Origin: Chrysomallon squamiferum | Taxonomy: Eukaryota > Mollusca > Gastropoda > Neomphalida > Peltospiridae | Reading direction: 5' to 3' | DNA length: 64,000 nucleotides | Assembly (NCBI GenBank): GCA_012295275.1 | Contig: CM022671.1 | Span: 23,997,822 to 24,061,821, forward strand | Shown here: positions 12,750-49,582 of the stretch, piece by piece | Layout: the number at the start of each line of letters is the position of its first letter | Numbering within the stretch: the first letter of the stretch is position 1 | Made by a program: the position numbers and the translations under genes | The notes under the pieces: generated by a model | Seen by the model: only the letters and a program-made list of their open reading frames with translations | The model's database searches: none | Told to the model about the DNA's origin: nothing

Positions 12750-13215
12750 GTAAATAAATAAATAATTATTGCTACTTTTGTTTCTATTATTATTATCACT
12801 AAGCACATAAGCATGCACCTAATAGTAAGAAAATAAATAGTCAAGAAAATACGCCCGAAGAGAAATCTTTATTTATCATGCGTTTAATGATTAATGACAC
12901 TTTCAAGGATGTTAAGCGGTCAAAATAGAAGTATTAGACTGAATAGCGCTTTTTTTTTTTTTTTTTTTTTAAATCAAAATAGCCGTGGATAGGAAAAAAA
13001 AAAAGATTTTTTTTTTCTCTCAAGTGCGGATGTCATCCTTGGATGCTAATCTAGGATTTATGGGAAAAATGGGCTCTCTAGCATGGCAGTAAAAATCTTT
13101 CACGAGCCAAAGATGGGAATTTGTTCTTAAGGATGAAATCCGAGGATCAGAAATAACTAATTAATTTAATTCTTCTTTCATTCTTATCCTCTCACATAAT
13201 AACAATAACAATAAC

Positions 13216-13275
<60 letters not shown>

Positions 13276-13692
13276 CATAATAATAATAGTAATAATAATA
13301 ATAATAATAAATTTGTATATGTTTTTATTTTATTTTTTTCACTTGTAGCAAGAGAACAGCACCATTCAAGTTCTTTCACCGCCGTATCTCCCGAAGACGT
13401 AACGAGGCGGTCCACGTGCCCGTACATGGTGATCCTCACCCGCGACCCAGATCGAATACCCGCCCTGATCAGGGAAGTCAAATGTCTGTGTCACCACTGT
13501 CAGCTTTCAAGCAGGCGATCAGTTCACTCGTGTCGACCTGTGACGTATTACAAGCGGGTTTGGAGGCGAATGTGTCGACCCAGTCTACGCTCGTATCAGT
13601 TCACTCGTGCGATCGAACCCGTCACTGTTGGATGCGTTTGCACGAAGGAAACAATAGAACCATTTCATCCGCAGCGACATTCCAGATATTAA
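10765..13692 (+). CDS. Interleukin-17-like secreted cytokine, gene 2 of the cluster (3 exons)
   Basis: Predicted secreted cytokine of about 206 residues. Exons are 10765-10788, 11258-11510 and 13349-13692, with intron phases 0 and 1, as in gene 1. Exon 1 codes for MSGSALVQ and exon 2 starts with ILLVAVFTTQF, together a signal peptide. The N-terminal region is acidic then His/Arg-rich, with candidate glycosylation sites NVS, NCT and NKT. The IL-17 domain is in exon 3: RDPDRIP, KCLCHHC, HSCRPVTYYKRVW, a further Cys, and the final GCVC motif. It should act as an extracellular ligand of IL-17 receptors. Intron 2 opens with a long (ACT)n run that stays open in frame with exon 2, so an unspliced reading would give a Thr-rich tail; the intron reading is preferred because the hallmark exon 3 joins in phase. 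Exon 1 is the least certain part. Confidence 0.85.
11521..11765. repeat. (ACT)n-rich array at the start of intron 2 of IL-17-like gene 2
   Basis: Imperfect ACT trinucleotide repeats with GCT, ACA and ATT variants. An ACT run has no stop codon in any forward frame, so the exon 2 frame stays open to a TGA at 11774-11776. Confidence 0.9.
12249..12283. repeat. Poly-A tract
   Basis: A run of about 35 A inside intron 2 of IL-17-like gene 2; other repeats in this intron include (AAAT)n at about 12706-12766. Confidence 0.9.
13201..13310. repeat. (AAT)n microsatellite shortly upstream of exon 3 of IL-17-like gene 2
   Basis: About 110 bp of AAT units with AAC at the left end, ending some 40 bp before the acceptor at 13348. 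Confidence 0.95.
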
Positions 13693-13851
13693 AACACGGC
13701 GTTGGATTTTCTGATATGATAAAGTGACTTGATTCCTGATCTAACCTCATACACACATGCGTGTTTCTGTGCATCCTTTGTGCAATTTTTTTAGGGAAAG
13801 AACAGTTTAGTTAAAAGAATAACTGTTTTGTTTTTTAAATAGTTAAAGCTG

Positions 13852-13854
<3 letters not shown>

Positions 13855-13934
<80 letters not shown>
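13855..13934. repeat. (CT)n microsatellite
   Basis: Perfect CT dinucleotide run of about 80 bp, in the region downstream of IL-17-like gene 2 and possibly in its 3' UTR, before the AATAAA at 14094. Confidence 0.95.
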
Positions 13935-13937
<3 letters not shown>

Positions 13938-14755
13938 ATATAATACAATGTTACAGCATGAAATTAGCACATGCGTGACTGCAAGTCAGTAGCTTCCGTG
14001 AAGCGAAAGTGAAATCCTTTACTGGAATATTAATATGAAAATTGGTATTTTAAAAGTAGTCATATTGATGACATTATATCATGTATTATTAACAATAAAC
14101 TTATAATTAAAGTAATAATCTGAATTTCAATGATTATTTTAATTTTGATATGTGCTAATTTCAGTATCTACTTCTACTACTACTTCTGCTTATAGTACTT
14201 CTACTGCTGTTACTACTACTACTATTACTACTACTACTAGTACTACTACCACTACTATTACTACTTCAAATATTATTATTATTATTGTTGCTTTTTATAA
14301 ATATTACTAAGCATATGTGCATGCATTTTTTAAATCTATTTTTTATAATTCTCTGTGTTTTGCTTACTTTTATATCACCTATTGACAGTTACATACATCC
14401 ATAATTATGAGTAGCTTGACTTTAAATATATGAGCTTAACAAATCATCAGTTTTAAAAATAAATTCTGTTGTGTTTATAATTTTAAAATTATCATAAACA
14501 AATCCTTTGCATTTTGAATTATTCATAATTTATGAACAAATATTCGTATATATGTTTACAGTAATTCAGTAATTAAAAAATGTATATTAAACAAATTGTT
14601 GTTTTTAAAATATCATACAGACACGATGTTATATATATATATATGATTTAATTATGAAACTGGAAAATAAAATATACATTCTGCATATCGTCTTGTTAAA
14701 GTAATTATTACTGACTATAAAAGATATTTGATTCAGGCTTCATATTTTAAACCTT

Positions 14756-14756
<1 letters not shown>

Positions 14757-14818
<62 letters not shown>
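14757..14818. repeat. Long poly-A tract
   Basis: About 62 uninterrupted A residues, the longest homopolymer noticed in the window. Neither side shows a recognisable retrotransposon, so it is listed as a simple repeat. Confidence 0.9.
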
Positions 14819-14820
<2 letters not shown>

Positions 14821-16336
14821 AATAAAGAAAAAAAAAGAAATAAAATAATTCATTATTTTTGCTTTTATATCGTGCAATACAAAATAAAACTGTATTGTAT
14901 TTATTATTGTTCATTGCTTTTTAGGATGGTCACAAACATATAACTAGAACCAAACCATATACAAATATGTGTGTATGTGTGCGTGTACGTGTGTGGGCGC
15001 GTGTGTCTGTGTTTGTGTGAGTATATATATATATATATATATGATACAGAACATTTTTATTTATTTTTCATCACTAACATCTGGTAGTAATAAAGTTTCG
15101 CAATAATATAAGAAATAAAATTACTAAGATTTGCGAGATATCACATCGTTACAAAAATGAATGGACAAAAAAAAAAAAAAAAAAAAAAAATAAATTAAAA
15201 ATAAAATAAAATAAAATAAAATAAAATAAAATAAAATAAATATACAAAAGTAATAGTAACAAATTATTTTAATAAAATAATAATAAAAATTTGAAAATAC
15301 AAAATCATAATTAAATCATAATCACCAGCACGTTTTTTTTTTTTTGAAAATTAATAAATAGTTTTAAAAAACCCCAAAACAAGCACATAAACAAGTTGTG
15401 TGTGTGTGCGTGTGCGTATGTGCGTGATATTTTTTTAAAGACAAAAGTCGTAAAAAAAAAAAAATAACAATAAAACAATATCTTTTCATATAATAACAAG
15501 TCGACTTTAATACAAACTTTGTGATGTGCAGGGTATCCCATACCAAAAACGGGAATATAATAATAACAGCAACAACAACAACAACAACAACAAGGGCAAC
15601 GACAACAACAACAACAACAACAATAATAATAATAATAATAATAAAAAATGATTCGAATGGTAATGTAGCAAAACGAAAACAAAATCAAAGAATTAAAATT
15701 TTCCTGACTGTCTTTCAGACTCAAGCTGTTGAAACGTAATGAAATAAAGAAGTTGAGAAAAACAACAAACATTTGAAATCTATTAAAAATAAAAAAATAA
15801 ATTAAAAAATTAAAATAAAGTTATGACATATAGATAAAACATACACACATACACTCACATGCACGCTCGCATGTGCATACACATACACTTACACAATGAC
15901 ACACAGACAAACATACACTCGTGGAGGCACACATGCGTCTCACAGAAACACACAAATGTGTCTGAACGTACTAACACAACACTGACAGGTCCCTTCACTA
16001 ATCAGGAAGTGTCTTATTATTAGTTATCACAAAGCGAACTGATTCAATATATTTTACACAGATAAAGATATTCCGTTATACGTCGATCCGGAACTTTGTT
16101 TATAGTTTAAAGTATCGTGTTGAAAAAAAATCTTCCTGAATGGCCGTTCCTCGTTTAAGAATAGAAAGGTAAAAATGTTTTTATCCGATCGTATTTATTC
16201 TATTCAGTAGGCAAAAAGGAAATCAGATTATCTCAGACATGAATAGATGTCTAGGAAAATATTTAGTTTTACAGGATTGTGACTGGATGAACGGATTATA
16301 ACGGTACAAAATTATGCATTTAATCGATACAGTGTC

Positions 16337-16495
16337 CACGTGATCTCATTCCTGAATCCGATTGGTTACATTTTTGGAAAGGAAATTTATAACTCTTAAT
16401 AATGCCAGATAAAAAAATGTTTCTGTTTATTGGTTAAATAATGACACAGATTTACTAAAAATAATATTCAGTTTTCTTATAAATACGATATCCAG
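16337..16495 (+). promoter_or_regulatory. Putative promoter of IL-17-like gene 3
   Basis: An E-box CACGTG (16337-16342), inverted CCAAT boxes (16361-16365 and 16429-16433) and a TATAAATA motif (16488-16495) lie in the usual order 42-200 bp before the ATG at 16537. This is the best-formed core promoter of the three IL-17 genes and predicts a 5' UTR of only about 20 nt. Confidence 0.45.
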
Positions 16496-16536
16496 ATCAT
16501 GAACAACAGTTACTGTTTTAGACTTGAGATTAAATC

Positions 16537-16605
16537 ATGGAGACTTGGAAGGTGCTGTTATTTTTACTTGTAAGTTTCTGTTTTAAATTTCGTTATTTGT
16601 TTACA

Positions 16606-16653
<48 letters not shown>

Positions 16654-16899
16654 TGTAAGCATGCGCGGTTGTTTGTATTTATCTATATATCCATATAACT
16701 ATAGCTCTATCTATATCTATCTCTATCTATCTATCTATCTTTGTATCTGTATCTCGATCTATACCTATCTATCTGTCTATTTATCGATCTGTCGATCTAT
16801 CTATCTATCTATCAATCTATCTATCTATCTATCTCTCTATATATATTTAATGCAAGCATATATTAATAAGGCTATAGTTATGGATGCTTAAATTTATCG

Positions 16900-16933
<34 letters not shown>

Positions 16934-17433
16934 GGTTCCAGCTGGAGATTACCAAGATTCCTACGATCGAATCGAAAGTTAAACTCTGCTCCAGATCACT
17001 GGACGATCAGCTGGTAGACGAGTCTATGTTTTCTGTCGATTCCATTCGCCGCACTTTTCAAGCCGTGCACGGCGAAGAATTCAAGAATCGCGGTTTGAAC
17101 ATGTACTTCACAGGGCAGCGGAAGTGTCCCAAGTCCGGTTTTAAGCGCTTGTCTCAACCGCTGCTGTGTCCCTCGTATGCCGTTTGGAACTACGATCCGG
17201 ACAGGATCCCGACGCTGGTGACGGAGATGAAATGCTCTTGCCAGAAGTGTTTATCGGCGACCGAACAGAACTACATTCATTCCTGCCAGCCTGTGCGGTA
17301 TTACAGATACGTTCTGAGGAAAGACCCGAATGAATCGTGTTATCGCAGAACGGTGGAGGCTTTTTCCGTGGGCTGCCAGTGTTTGGGACACGTGCTGGTG
17401 CCTTTTAAGAAGACCCAAAAAGTTCGTTCGTAA
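16537..17433 (+). CDS. Interleukin-17-like secreted cytokine, gene 3 of the cluster (2 exons)
   Basis: Predicted secreted cytokine of about 174 residues, with exons 16537-16569 and 16942-17433 joined in phase 0. Exon 1 codes for METWKVLLFLL, a compact signal peptide that continues into exon 2. The mature part has the segment YFTGQRKCP, then the IL-17 domain: NYDPDRIP, KCSCQKC, HSCQPVRYYRYV, a further Cys in NESCYRR, and GCQC near the C-terminus. It is shorter than genes 1 and 2, mainly in the N-terminal region. It has no intron where genes 1 and 2 have their phase-1 intron between the N-terminal half and the IL-17 domain, so one exon carries both. It is about 2.8 kb downstream of gene 2 on the same strand. 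GC content of exon 2 is clearly higher than that of its flanks. The call is firm because the whole domain is in one exon. Confidence 0.9.
16609..16850. repeat. (GT)n then (TCTA)n microsatellites in the intron of IL-17-like gene 3
   Basis: GT dinucleotides (about 16609-16652) followed by degenerate TCTA tetranucleotides (about 16680-16840). They fill most of the only intron, which is about 370 bp. Confidence 0.9.
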
Positions 17434-17690
17434 TATTATTTTGGAATCACTTCAGAACTGGGATCATTAGTGCAAATATATAAATTAACAGTGATAAAAC
17501 AAAGCGAATGAAAAGAGAGAAATATTTTTAAATGAACAGTGATAAATTACGTCGATAACTTTAATTGCTGTTATTCAAAAATTAATGTTTATAAAAGTTA
17601 TCTCGGATAATGTAAATATTGTCTGATTAATATTCGCGAATCTGCAAGTATATGTTTGAATGTAGTGTAATAATATGCTGTTAATAATAT

Positions 17691-17883
17691 GCTGTTCTAT
17701 ACTATACTGTACTATACTATTATTTACTATACTGTACTATACTATACTGTACTGTACTGTAGTGTTCTGTAGTGTACTGTACTGTACTGTACTTTACTGT
17801 ACTGTACTATACTATACTATTACAATACTATTCTATACTATACTCTACTATACTATGCTAGGCTATGGTATCCTATACTATAA
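17691..17883. repeat. (ACTRT)n pentanucleotide array
   Basis: About 190 bp of ACTAT and ACTGT pentamers in mixed order with some frame slips. It starts about 260 bp after the stop codon of IL-17-like gene 3, so it may lie in its 3' UTR. Confidence 0.85.
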
Positions 17884-19848
17884 TATAAAACAAAACGATA
17901 CGACTTAATACCACATTACATGATGCAGTGTAAGAATAATAATAACTGTAATAAGAATAACAGTAAGAACAATAATAGAGATACTAAGAATTTTACTATG
18001 ATTACTATTACAGTTTTGAAAAATGCGTGTTTCGGTTTACACATTTGAGCATTTTACGTTACAATCACACTTTAGAAAATGTGTTGTCTTATCATTTGAC
18101 GTTACATTTTAAACGTTAAATTCTAATCATTACATTCAAATCAGTATAATTTTGCAAGTGCAAACATAAATCGGTATGTGAGATTCACAGCTATATTTGA
18201 ATGTATGTGCTCATGTACATATCATAGTGTATTTCGTTTTGAAAATATATATTTTTTTTTTGTAAAATATTATACAGGTGTATTGACTGGTGTATGTAAA
18301 TAGTAACAATTATTACATAATAGGCTTTCTTTTTGCTACTGCATAAAACTTGATTTCATATGATTATGTTAATTTTGTTGTTATCAAAGAACTGGTAAGA
18401 TAGGATATTGGTGCTTATATTCATTTAAAAATTAAAAACAAAAAAAAAAAAAAAAACTATAGTTAATAAAATATCAAATATCAGTTATCTAGAATATATT
18501 TATTTTCATGACATAAAGAATGCTATTTCAATGTAAGCATTTATTTTTATTGTTAATAATGTTCATAAGGTAGAATTCATACAGTCATATACATATATAT
18601 TCATGAACATAAGTATGTATGGTCATTTATTGTTATTAAAGCATAGAAGATCGAATACATATATTATATACATTTTATTATTAATTAAAAATATATGTTT
18701 CCCTTATTTCTAATCATATGATACAATGTGTTATGCTTGTTATTAATTTCATTTTATTGTGCTTATATGTAACTGAATGGCAAATTATCATTTTATTTTC
18801 TGGTGCTGATTCACATAAAAACCACATCTGCTGTAGTGAGTATTTATATATCTATGAATAGTTTATATATTAGCTTCAGCATTATAGCATAATTATTGAA
18901 AAATAAAAGTCATGTTTATTGCAGATTTTGTTTTCTTTTAATGTCGATAGCGTGAAAAAAAAGAATCAACATGTAATTTGACTTTTGTCCTTTTAGGTCA
19001 ATCGACAGAGATGTTTGAATTGTTCAATATCACCAATTTTACCTAAATGTACAATTTAAATTAAAGTCCATGCGTAAAAACATGTTTAAAGAGTTCTCGA
19101 TAAAATAAACAATTTTTTTTTTTTTTTTTTTTTAACAATTTTTAATTTCAAAAGGCTTAAACTTTTCAGTTCCGTTCTTCTTAAAGTACTTGTTCAGACA
19201 CTTTCATATAAATCTGGTAAATATGGAATTTTATGGTGTTTCAAAACAGTGAATATTATGCATATACACAAAACTTAATCAAACTTTGAGTTTCCATCAA
19301 ATCAAACATGTTTAATTTCTTTCTTTTTTTTTTTTTTTCACAAAGATAATATATGGTTTATACAAAATATGAAACGACACAAATCAACTTTTAAACTTCA
19401 AGTGATAACAATATTTAATAATAAACGAAAAATGGGAAATAACTCTAGCAACTCTAGCAATAATATGAACTTTCAAAAAATGTATTTATTTATTTTTAAA
19501 GAGAAAACAGAAATATAGAACCACGGCATAGTATTATTTGTGCAAAATTTAATAAATAGTTGCCAATATATACCAGTGAACAAAACTATCATTGACAGAA
19601 CGACTCTTATTAGTTGTGTCAAAAAAACAAATTGCGTACGTTATCAGTTCTCTTGCCTTCTCATTATCGATAGCTATTATCTGTTTTAATAATAATAATA
19701 AAAACCCATGTTAATAAATATTATATTGTATCAGTGGATTTGCGTTATTTGTTTAATAATAGTAATTAAAAAAATAATGCTCAAGAATAGATAATCCGAC
19801 CATGAAATGTACTATACCTGTTTCTATAAATCATAAGTATATGTGTGT

Positions 19849-19886
<38 letters not shown>

Positions 19887-20401
19887 AAATTCCTCACATT
19901 ACACACTTAGTACTTAACTCCAGTGTCAGAAAGATGCCTGTAAAGTTATACCAGTAATTGCTGCAGTAAATCAAGCAGTGATATCTCCTGTATTAACTCG
20001 TCTCATAGCAGCCAATATAACTTACATAACACACACGTTGTGGCGTGTTTGCGAAATATAAGACTTGTAAGAGAAACTGGGTACGCGTTATACCTTTTCA
20101 AGTAGCCCAATAAAGTGGTTTGTCAGATATCAGACATGTAAATAATGTGTGGTACCTTGTCTCTGGGGTGTAATTCTGGTCATATTAGAATGTTTTCGTG
20201 ACTAGATGTTAATGAGCCGATGTCCGCGTTTGAATCTGGCTCGTGATTACGTAAAGCAAGTTGCATTGTTTAGTTTTATAAATATTAAAGGAAATTAAAT
20301 AGATTAAAAACGAATAACTACTACTACTACTACTAATATTAGTAGTTGTAGTAGTAGTAATAATAATAGTAGTAATAATCATAATGCATATAATAGTAAT
20401 A

Positions 20402-20408
20402 GTAATAA

Positions 20409-20455
<47 letters not shown>

Positions 20456-20475
20456 AATAAAATGAAATAAAATAA
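20402..20475. repeat. (AAAT)n microsatellite
   Basis: Tetranucleotide AAAT run passing into AAAAT units. Confidence 0.9.
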
Positions 20476-20996
20476 AATAAAACTAAAGAAAATTAAAAAA
20501 TTAAAGAAAAAAATATTAAAAATATATAAATAAAATAAACAAACTATGCAAAATTCCAGTAATAAACTATATTGTGAATATTTGAAATATCTGAATATTA
20601 TCTGAGAAATGATCACCATCATTTCATGCACAACTAATTCCAGTTATTAAAAGAATACCTTTGAGACAAGACAGCGTATTCACACGAACAGGAAAGTATA
20701 TGCCATGGTCTTTAATTGCGAGCACTGGAAGGAACGGGAAAAAATTATATGGCGCCTGAAGGACAATTGATCCTGTCACCTGTCAGTGAAGTGAACACTC
20801 TGTGCACTGAACTATATTCCGGTTCTTGTTACGTTTTATAACTTTTTCCACAAATTCATTTTTGTAACGTTACTCTGACGATTTTACAGTTTTTTAGACA
20901 GTAGTGAATTTTTAAAATTACATTTCATTGCAATGAGCTTGTCAACAATATAAGAATTTACAATTCGTATGAACTAAATTTCTATCTTCGATATTA

Positions 20997-21000
<4 letters not shown>

Positions 21001-21074
<74 letters not shown>
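21001..21074. repeat. (CA)37 microsatellite
   Basis: Perfect CA dinucleotide run of 74 bp. Confidence 0.95.
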
Positions 21075-21075
<1 letters not shown>

Positions 21076-23100
21076 CATATATACATACATATATACACCC
21101 AATCTTTGTTAATAATAAAGAATGATAATACAATTCATGTTTTGCTTTATATTTGTAATTGTTAATAAATTATGGCAGAAAGAAATGAAATTACAACTTG
21201 GAAATATATTTAGGTATAAAAATAAAACATGAAAATAAGAATGTATTAAAATTTATCTAGGGGCAGCCGCATAATATTTCAAAGTACAAAACCAACAAAA
21301 ATACATAAGAACGTGATGATCAACATCTCTTTATGACAAATGTCGTTTATCACAAGCTCTGGAAGTCTTGTCGGTACACGTTTCAAAAATTCACTACAAA
21401 TACAGTGGAAATGATAATACAAAACAATATCTGTTTTAAACACTACATTTAGGACTTTTCTGTGGAAGAAGTAAATAAAAAAAAAAAAAAAAAATTTTAA
21501 AAAGAAAATGAAAAAGAAGACGACTATGGTGCGGACTCGGGGTAATCAGTAACGTATACAACAACAACGAAGAATACGTCTAGGTCGTGTTACTGCTGCA
21601 AACAGCCGGACTATAAGAAATGAGGTGTAGTTAATCACACTGAAAACGATCTTCTCCTTACCAGTGTATTGACTTCATACAAAGATGTCATCTTGTATTA
21701 TCTGGCAGTGGTGTATATAATCGCAGCCAGTGCTTTTCGGTGCTTTTGCCGTTGTTCTCGGTGTTTAGCAAGAGTCGTTCGGGGTCACGTAAAGTTGTCA
21801 TTTGATTTATATAAAGATTAGGCTCAAAGATTTCCCAGGTCGACGTTGGATAAAGACTTTTATTGTTGTCCTTAATTCGCCTGTTATGCAATATAAAATT
21901 AATATTGTTGATGCGCGTTTTATTGGGGTGGAAATAACTAATAAAAGTTTTCTACGTTCAAAAACGTGTATTGCGACTGAACAATATCATCTTTCCAAAA
22001 TGTGTCTTTTTTTTTTTTTTCTTTTTTTGGTTATCCTTTTTCTTTTAAAATTAAATCTTTATACAGTTTAGTATAGTTATATCTTTCTAAATATCATTTT
22101 CAGTGTTAACAAATATAATATTTGATTTTATCATTATGATAGTTTATACTTTTAAACAGAAAATGTATAAAAATCAGGTTTTATAACAATGCATATGTAG
22201 ATGTATTATTATAATATGATATATTTTAATAAAATAATAACATACAACACACACACACACACACACATATAGCTGATGTAATTGCAAAGTAATCGGTATT
22301 TTACACAGAGGTGATAATTAAGCTATAAATTATTCTTCTTCTTATTATTATTAGTATACTAGCCTGTTCGAAAACATGGGAGATAGATGTTTCCAAAACA
22401 CTAATTTCAGTTAGTATAATTAAGAATCCATAATGAAAATTTCAAATTATTGTGCACCGAACAGATTTAGCCTATATATCTGTATACTTCGAGGATCTGA
22501 AAAACTAAAACAATTCAACAAAGAATAACATTTTATTAGCAGTCTTAAGTTTTTAAAAAGAATATTGTTAAAACAAACAACAGACAACATATCCGGAAAA
22601 GCGGTAGCAATAACTGTGACAACAATAACACCAGTGGTAATAGTAGTAGTAGAATTGTAGAAGCAGCAGCAGCAGTAATAATAGTAGTAGTAGTCATAGT
22701 AATAATAATACTACAATATAAACAAAAACGAAAGACGAGAGGGGAGGAAAACGGACAACGGACAAGCAAGAGATAGACAACAACAAGACAAGCGAGAGAT
22801 AGACAACAACAATAACAACAACAACAAATGAAGTAGAAATTTTAAAATTTATTTCTATTTAAGAAATCATCGTTTCATGACAGTATGAATTTTTTTTTTT
22901 TTTTTCACATTTCGTTGTCCCCAGACCCCCATCCCCTCGACAAAGCGAACTGGAACCCTTCTCGTTTACCACCGTAACATCTCATTACCTGAAACAGCCA
23001 GTAACCCCGCGCTTCCTCCCAGCCAGCCAGACGCTTTCCCGTTTGTCTGTTAAACGACCTTGCGTTAGATATATTTACTGGTTAATTCCCCTTTGCAGGG

Positions 23101-23555
23101 CCGGCGTTATTAATGAGCAATTTATGCGTGCTTACGGTTCTGCATAGGAAATGGGTTATTAGTCGAAAGCGGGACAGCCGCTACTACTCAATTTGACCCA
23201 ATATCCTGCACTCAACACGAAGTCGACACTTCCAGCGCGACGAACAGAGAGAGAGGAGAGAGAGAGGAGAGAGGAGAGAGACCTACTTACGTCCACCGGA
23301 CTGGCTGGGTAACAATACCACCACTACGCTCACCGAAAAGTTAGTGCAGTTTGTTTCGTAGGGCTGAAGCAAAACGGCCGCTTGTTGCAGTGATGTGGGA
23401 TTCGGTGTAAACGGCGCGCAAGGCATCTGGAGGAAATAAAATAACACATACAAAAAAAAAAAAAAAAAACAATGTACAAGGAGAAAACTTTTAGAAAAGG
23501 ATAATTTGTTTGTTTTTTTCATCTGTGTATTGTAAAAGGTGGAGGGAAAAAAAAA
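23101..23555 (+). promoter_or_regulatory. Probable promoter and 5' UTR of the EMI-domain collagen gene
   Basis: The block from about 22920 to 23420 is more GC-rich than its surroundings, with CpG dinucleotides, and ends in a purine-rich GA stretch (23246-23280). It directly precedes a start codon followed by a signal peptide. No clear TATA box is seen, so the transcription start is not placed. Confidence 0.35.
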
Positions 23556-47582
<24,027 letters not shown>

Positions 47583-49484
47583 ACCAGGGGGACGAACAGC
47601 AAGCATATTCATCCGAGTTTGACAACGGAATCAATTTTGCAGTGCAGTCTTCTGTCGGGAAATCGGCATCCATTTCGATTTTTAAACCAACGCGTTTTGT
47701 ATTTACACTATCAGTTTACGTTTCTTTACATATAGGAATCATCCTGCATTTGACATAATTAACACTAAAGTTTTTGTGTTTTGTGTTCTCTTCATGGTAC
47801 TAATAACCGTGCCGTTTGATTACTAGTTATTGTCGATATTTCCAAAGACAATGTTATAAAACAGCAAAAATCTGCCATTGTTTTGAATCAGAAAGTAATT
47901 TCTGTATACTGCACTTTTGCTTTTTAAAAATTTATTTCGTTTCGTGATAAATTTAAAAAAAGCTTAGGAAGATAGAAAAGAGATTATGGCGGATGTAATT
48001 TCCAGGGTGATAACAGTTTGGTTGGAAAGAAAAAAAAAAAAACATGTCTTATGACAAAACAAAGTAGGGTGGCCTAGCTGGTGCGATCCCCTCCCTTAGA
48101 ATAGTATTTAAAGTCTATCAGGTCAGTTTAGTAAGAGTTCAGATAACACCAATTGTACAACATACAAAAGGAATGTTTAATGCAGATTTAGGCTTTTGTT
48201 AAACTTGTTTAAATTTAGTAGCATGTGTTAATGTATCATCCATATGACGTCGAATCTTCAAATATTTTATGTAGCAACAGGAAATCGTTTGGAATGCGAA
48301 AATCCAGCAGACAGAAAATTGTTTCAGTGAAAAAAAAAAAAAATTCCAGTAATTACATTGATATGTGTACTTCCAGTCCTGAACAAACAGCAACAAATGA
48401 TATTAAAAATGTACATAATGTTTAAAGAAATGTCTTCATCATGCATAATCCATTAAAACAAGTATTAAAAGTAATAACATTTATATATTACTTCTTTTTT
48501 TTAATGCATTTTATTATATGAACAGAATCAGAACGAATAAAAACATTTTAAAGAAAACATTAATATTTATAATTTTTTTCTCATTGTTTGTTCTTCTTAT
48601 TTGGTTTTGAGTGCAGTTCATGTTCAGACATGTTCTTCCGAAATTATAACTGATAAATTTCAATAATTAGTAATAATAAATAATATAATAATTTCTTGCT
48701 ACCTATAGAATCCAAAAACATTTTAGAAAGGTGTCCGTTTGTTCTGAATTTATATAAACATTAGCTTGATGACCCACTAAAGATAAAAATAAAATTTAAT
48801 CACCTTTAAAATAACTTCAACAAACATTATGTGCATTTCTGTTGTACATTCCAGATGCATCTTCAAGAATTACTTGTCTATCTTTTGATAAAAAATAAAA
48901 ACAAAAATTGTTATAATCTATTTCACGTCTGTATCTGTCTCTAAAATTCTTTCTTTCTTTAAAACGTGGTCAGTTATGAAGAGCAAATTATTATTTTTAA
49001 ATACGACAGATCTCTTGACGTCGTGGATCAATAGTTCCCACCTGCTTTATCTGATTTTACACTTAACGTTTTCCCAGTTGATCCTAACAAAGAATGAAAG
49101 AAGAAGAAAAAAAAACAACAACAAAAACACAAACAAACACAAAACAACAACATAATTATTGTGTTATAATTAGGAATAAGGACCAAGTGTAAGTCACGTC
49201 ATCACTAAGCCCTGAACTTGTTAAGAAGGAAAACAAATTTTATAAAAAGCTAACCGGCATTTCCGTTTTGTTCTAATTTCACATAAAATATCATTTGCAA
49301 GTTTCAAATGAACTTTCCCAATTATACACACAGTTTAATGAGCCACGATTCGATGGAAACCGGCACACGTAACTACGTTACAAAATGAAACGGGACGGGG
49401 TGGGTCTCTATGTGTACTAGTCTAAGGGAAACAACTCTAAAACGCTATTTTCATATTTCGTAAATAGTTATTTGTTCCGCCAAA
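47583..49484. other. 3' region of the EMI-domain collagen gene and intergenic DNA
   Basis: No further exon recognised. A candidate polyadenylation signal AATAAA for the collagen gene is at 48537-48542. Repeats are much sparser than to the left; only short poly-A runs occur. Confidence 0.55.
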
Positions 49485-49582
49485 AATCGCGCGCTCTCTT
49501 TAAAAGCGTAACAAAGGAAGTGTTATTTCTAGAGCTAGTTTTTTGTTTGTCAACAAGTACAGTTTAACCTAAATCATCGATC
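49485..49582 (+). promoter_or_regulatory. Putative promoter/5' UTR of the multi-pass membrane protein gene
   Basis: A short CpG-containing island precedes the ATG, with TTCCGCCAAAAA at 49485-49496 (its complement resembles an E2F site, TTTGGCGG) and GCGCGC at 49498-49503. No TATA box at the right distance is clear. By motif only. Confidence 0.3.

Larger units (their letters stand above)
13693..16336. other. Intergenic region between IL-17-like genes 2 and 3
   Basis: Contains an AATAAA at 14094-14099 that could end gene 2, a (CT)n run (about 13855-13934), ACT repeats (about 14165-14270), a poly-A run of about 62 (14757-14818), GT-rich and AC-rich stretches (about 14966-15020, 15840-15960) and an AAC/AAT array (about 15567-15642). 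No exon recognised. Confidence 0.6.
17434..23100. other. Gene-free repeat region downstream of the IL-17 cluster
   Basis: No exon recognised on either strand. The first 1.5 kb is plain AT-rich DNA and probably includes the 3' UTR of IL-17-like gene 3 (an AATAAA lies at 18902-18907). Beyond that are (GT)n near 19853-19884, ACT/AGT and AAAT repeats near 20320-20475, (CA)n at 21001-21074, and AGT/AAC arrays near 22620-22830. A block at 22918-23100 is relatively GC-rich and leads into the next gene. Confidence 0.6.

Noticed and set aside
14757-14818. 62-base poly-A considered as a retrotransposon or retrocopy tail
   Set aside because: No coding or SINE-like sequence is recognisable upstream, and such homopolymers are common throughout this region.
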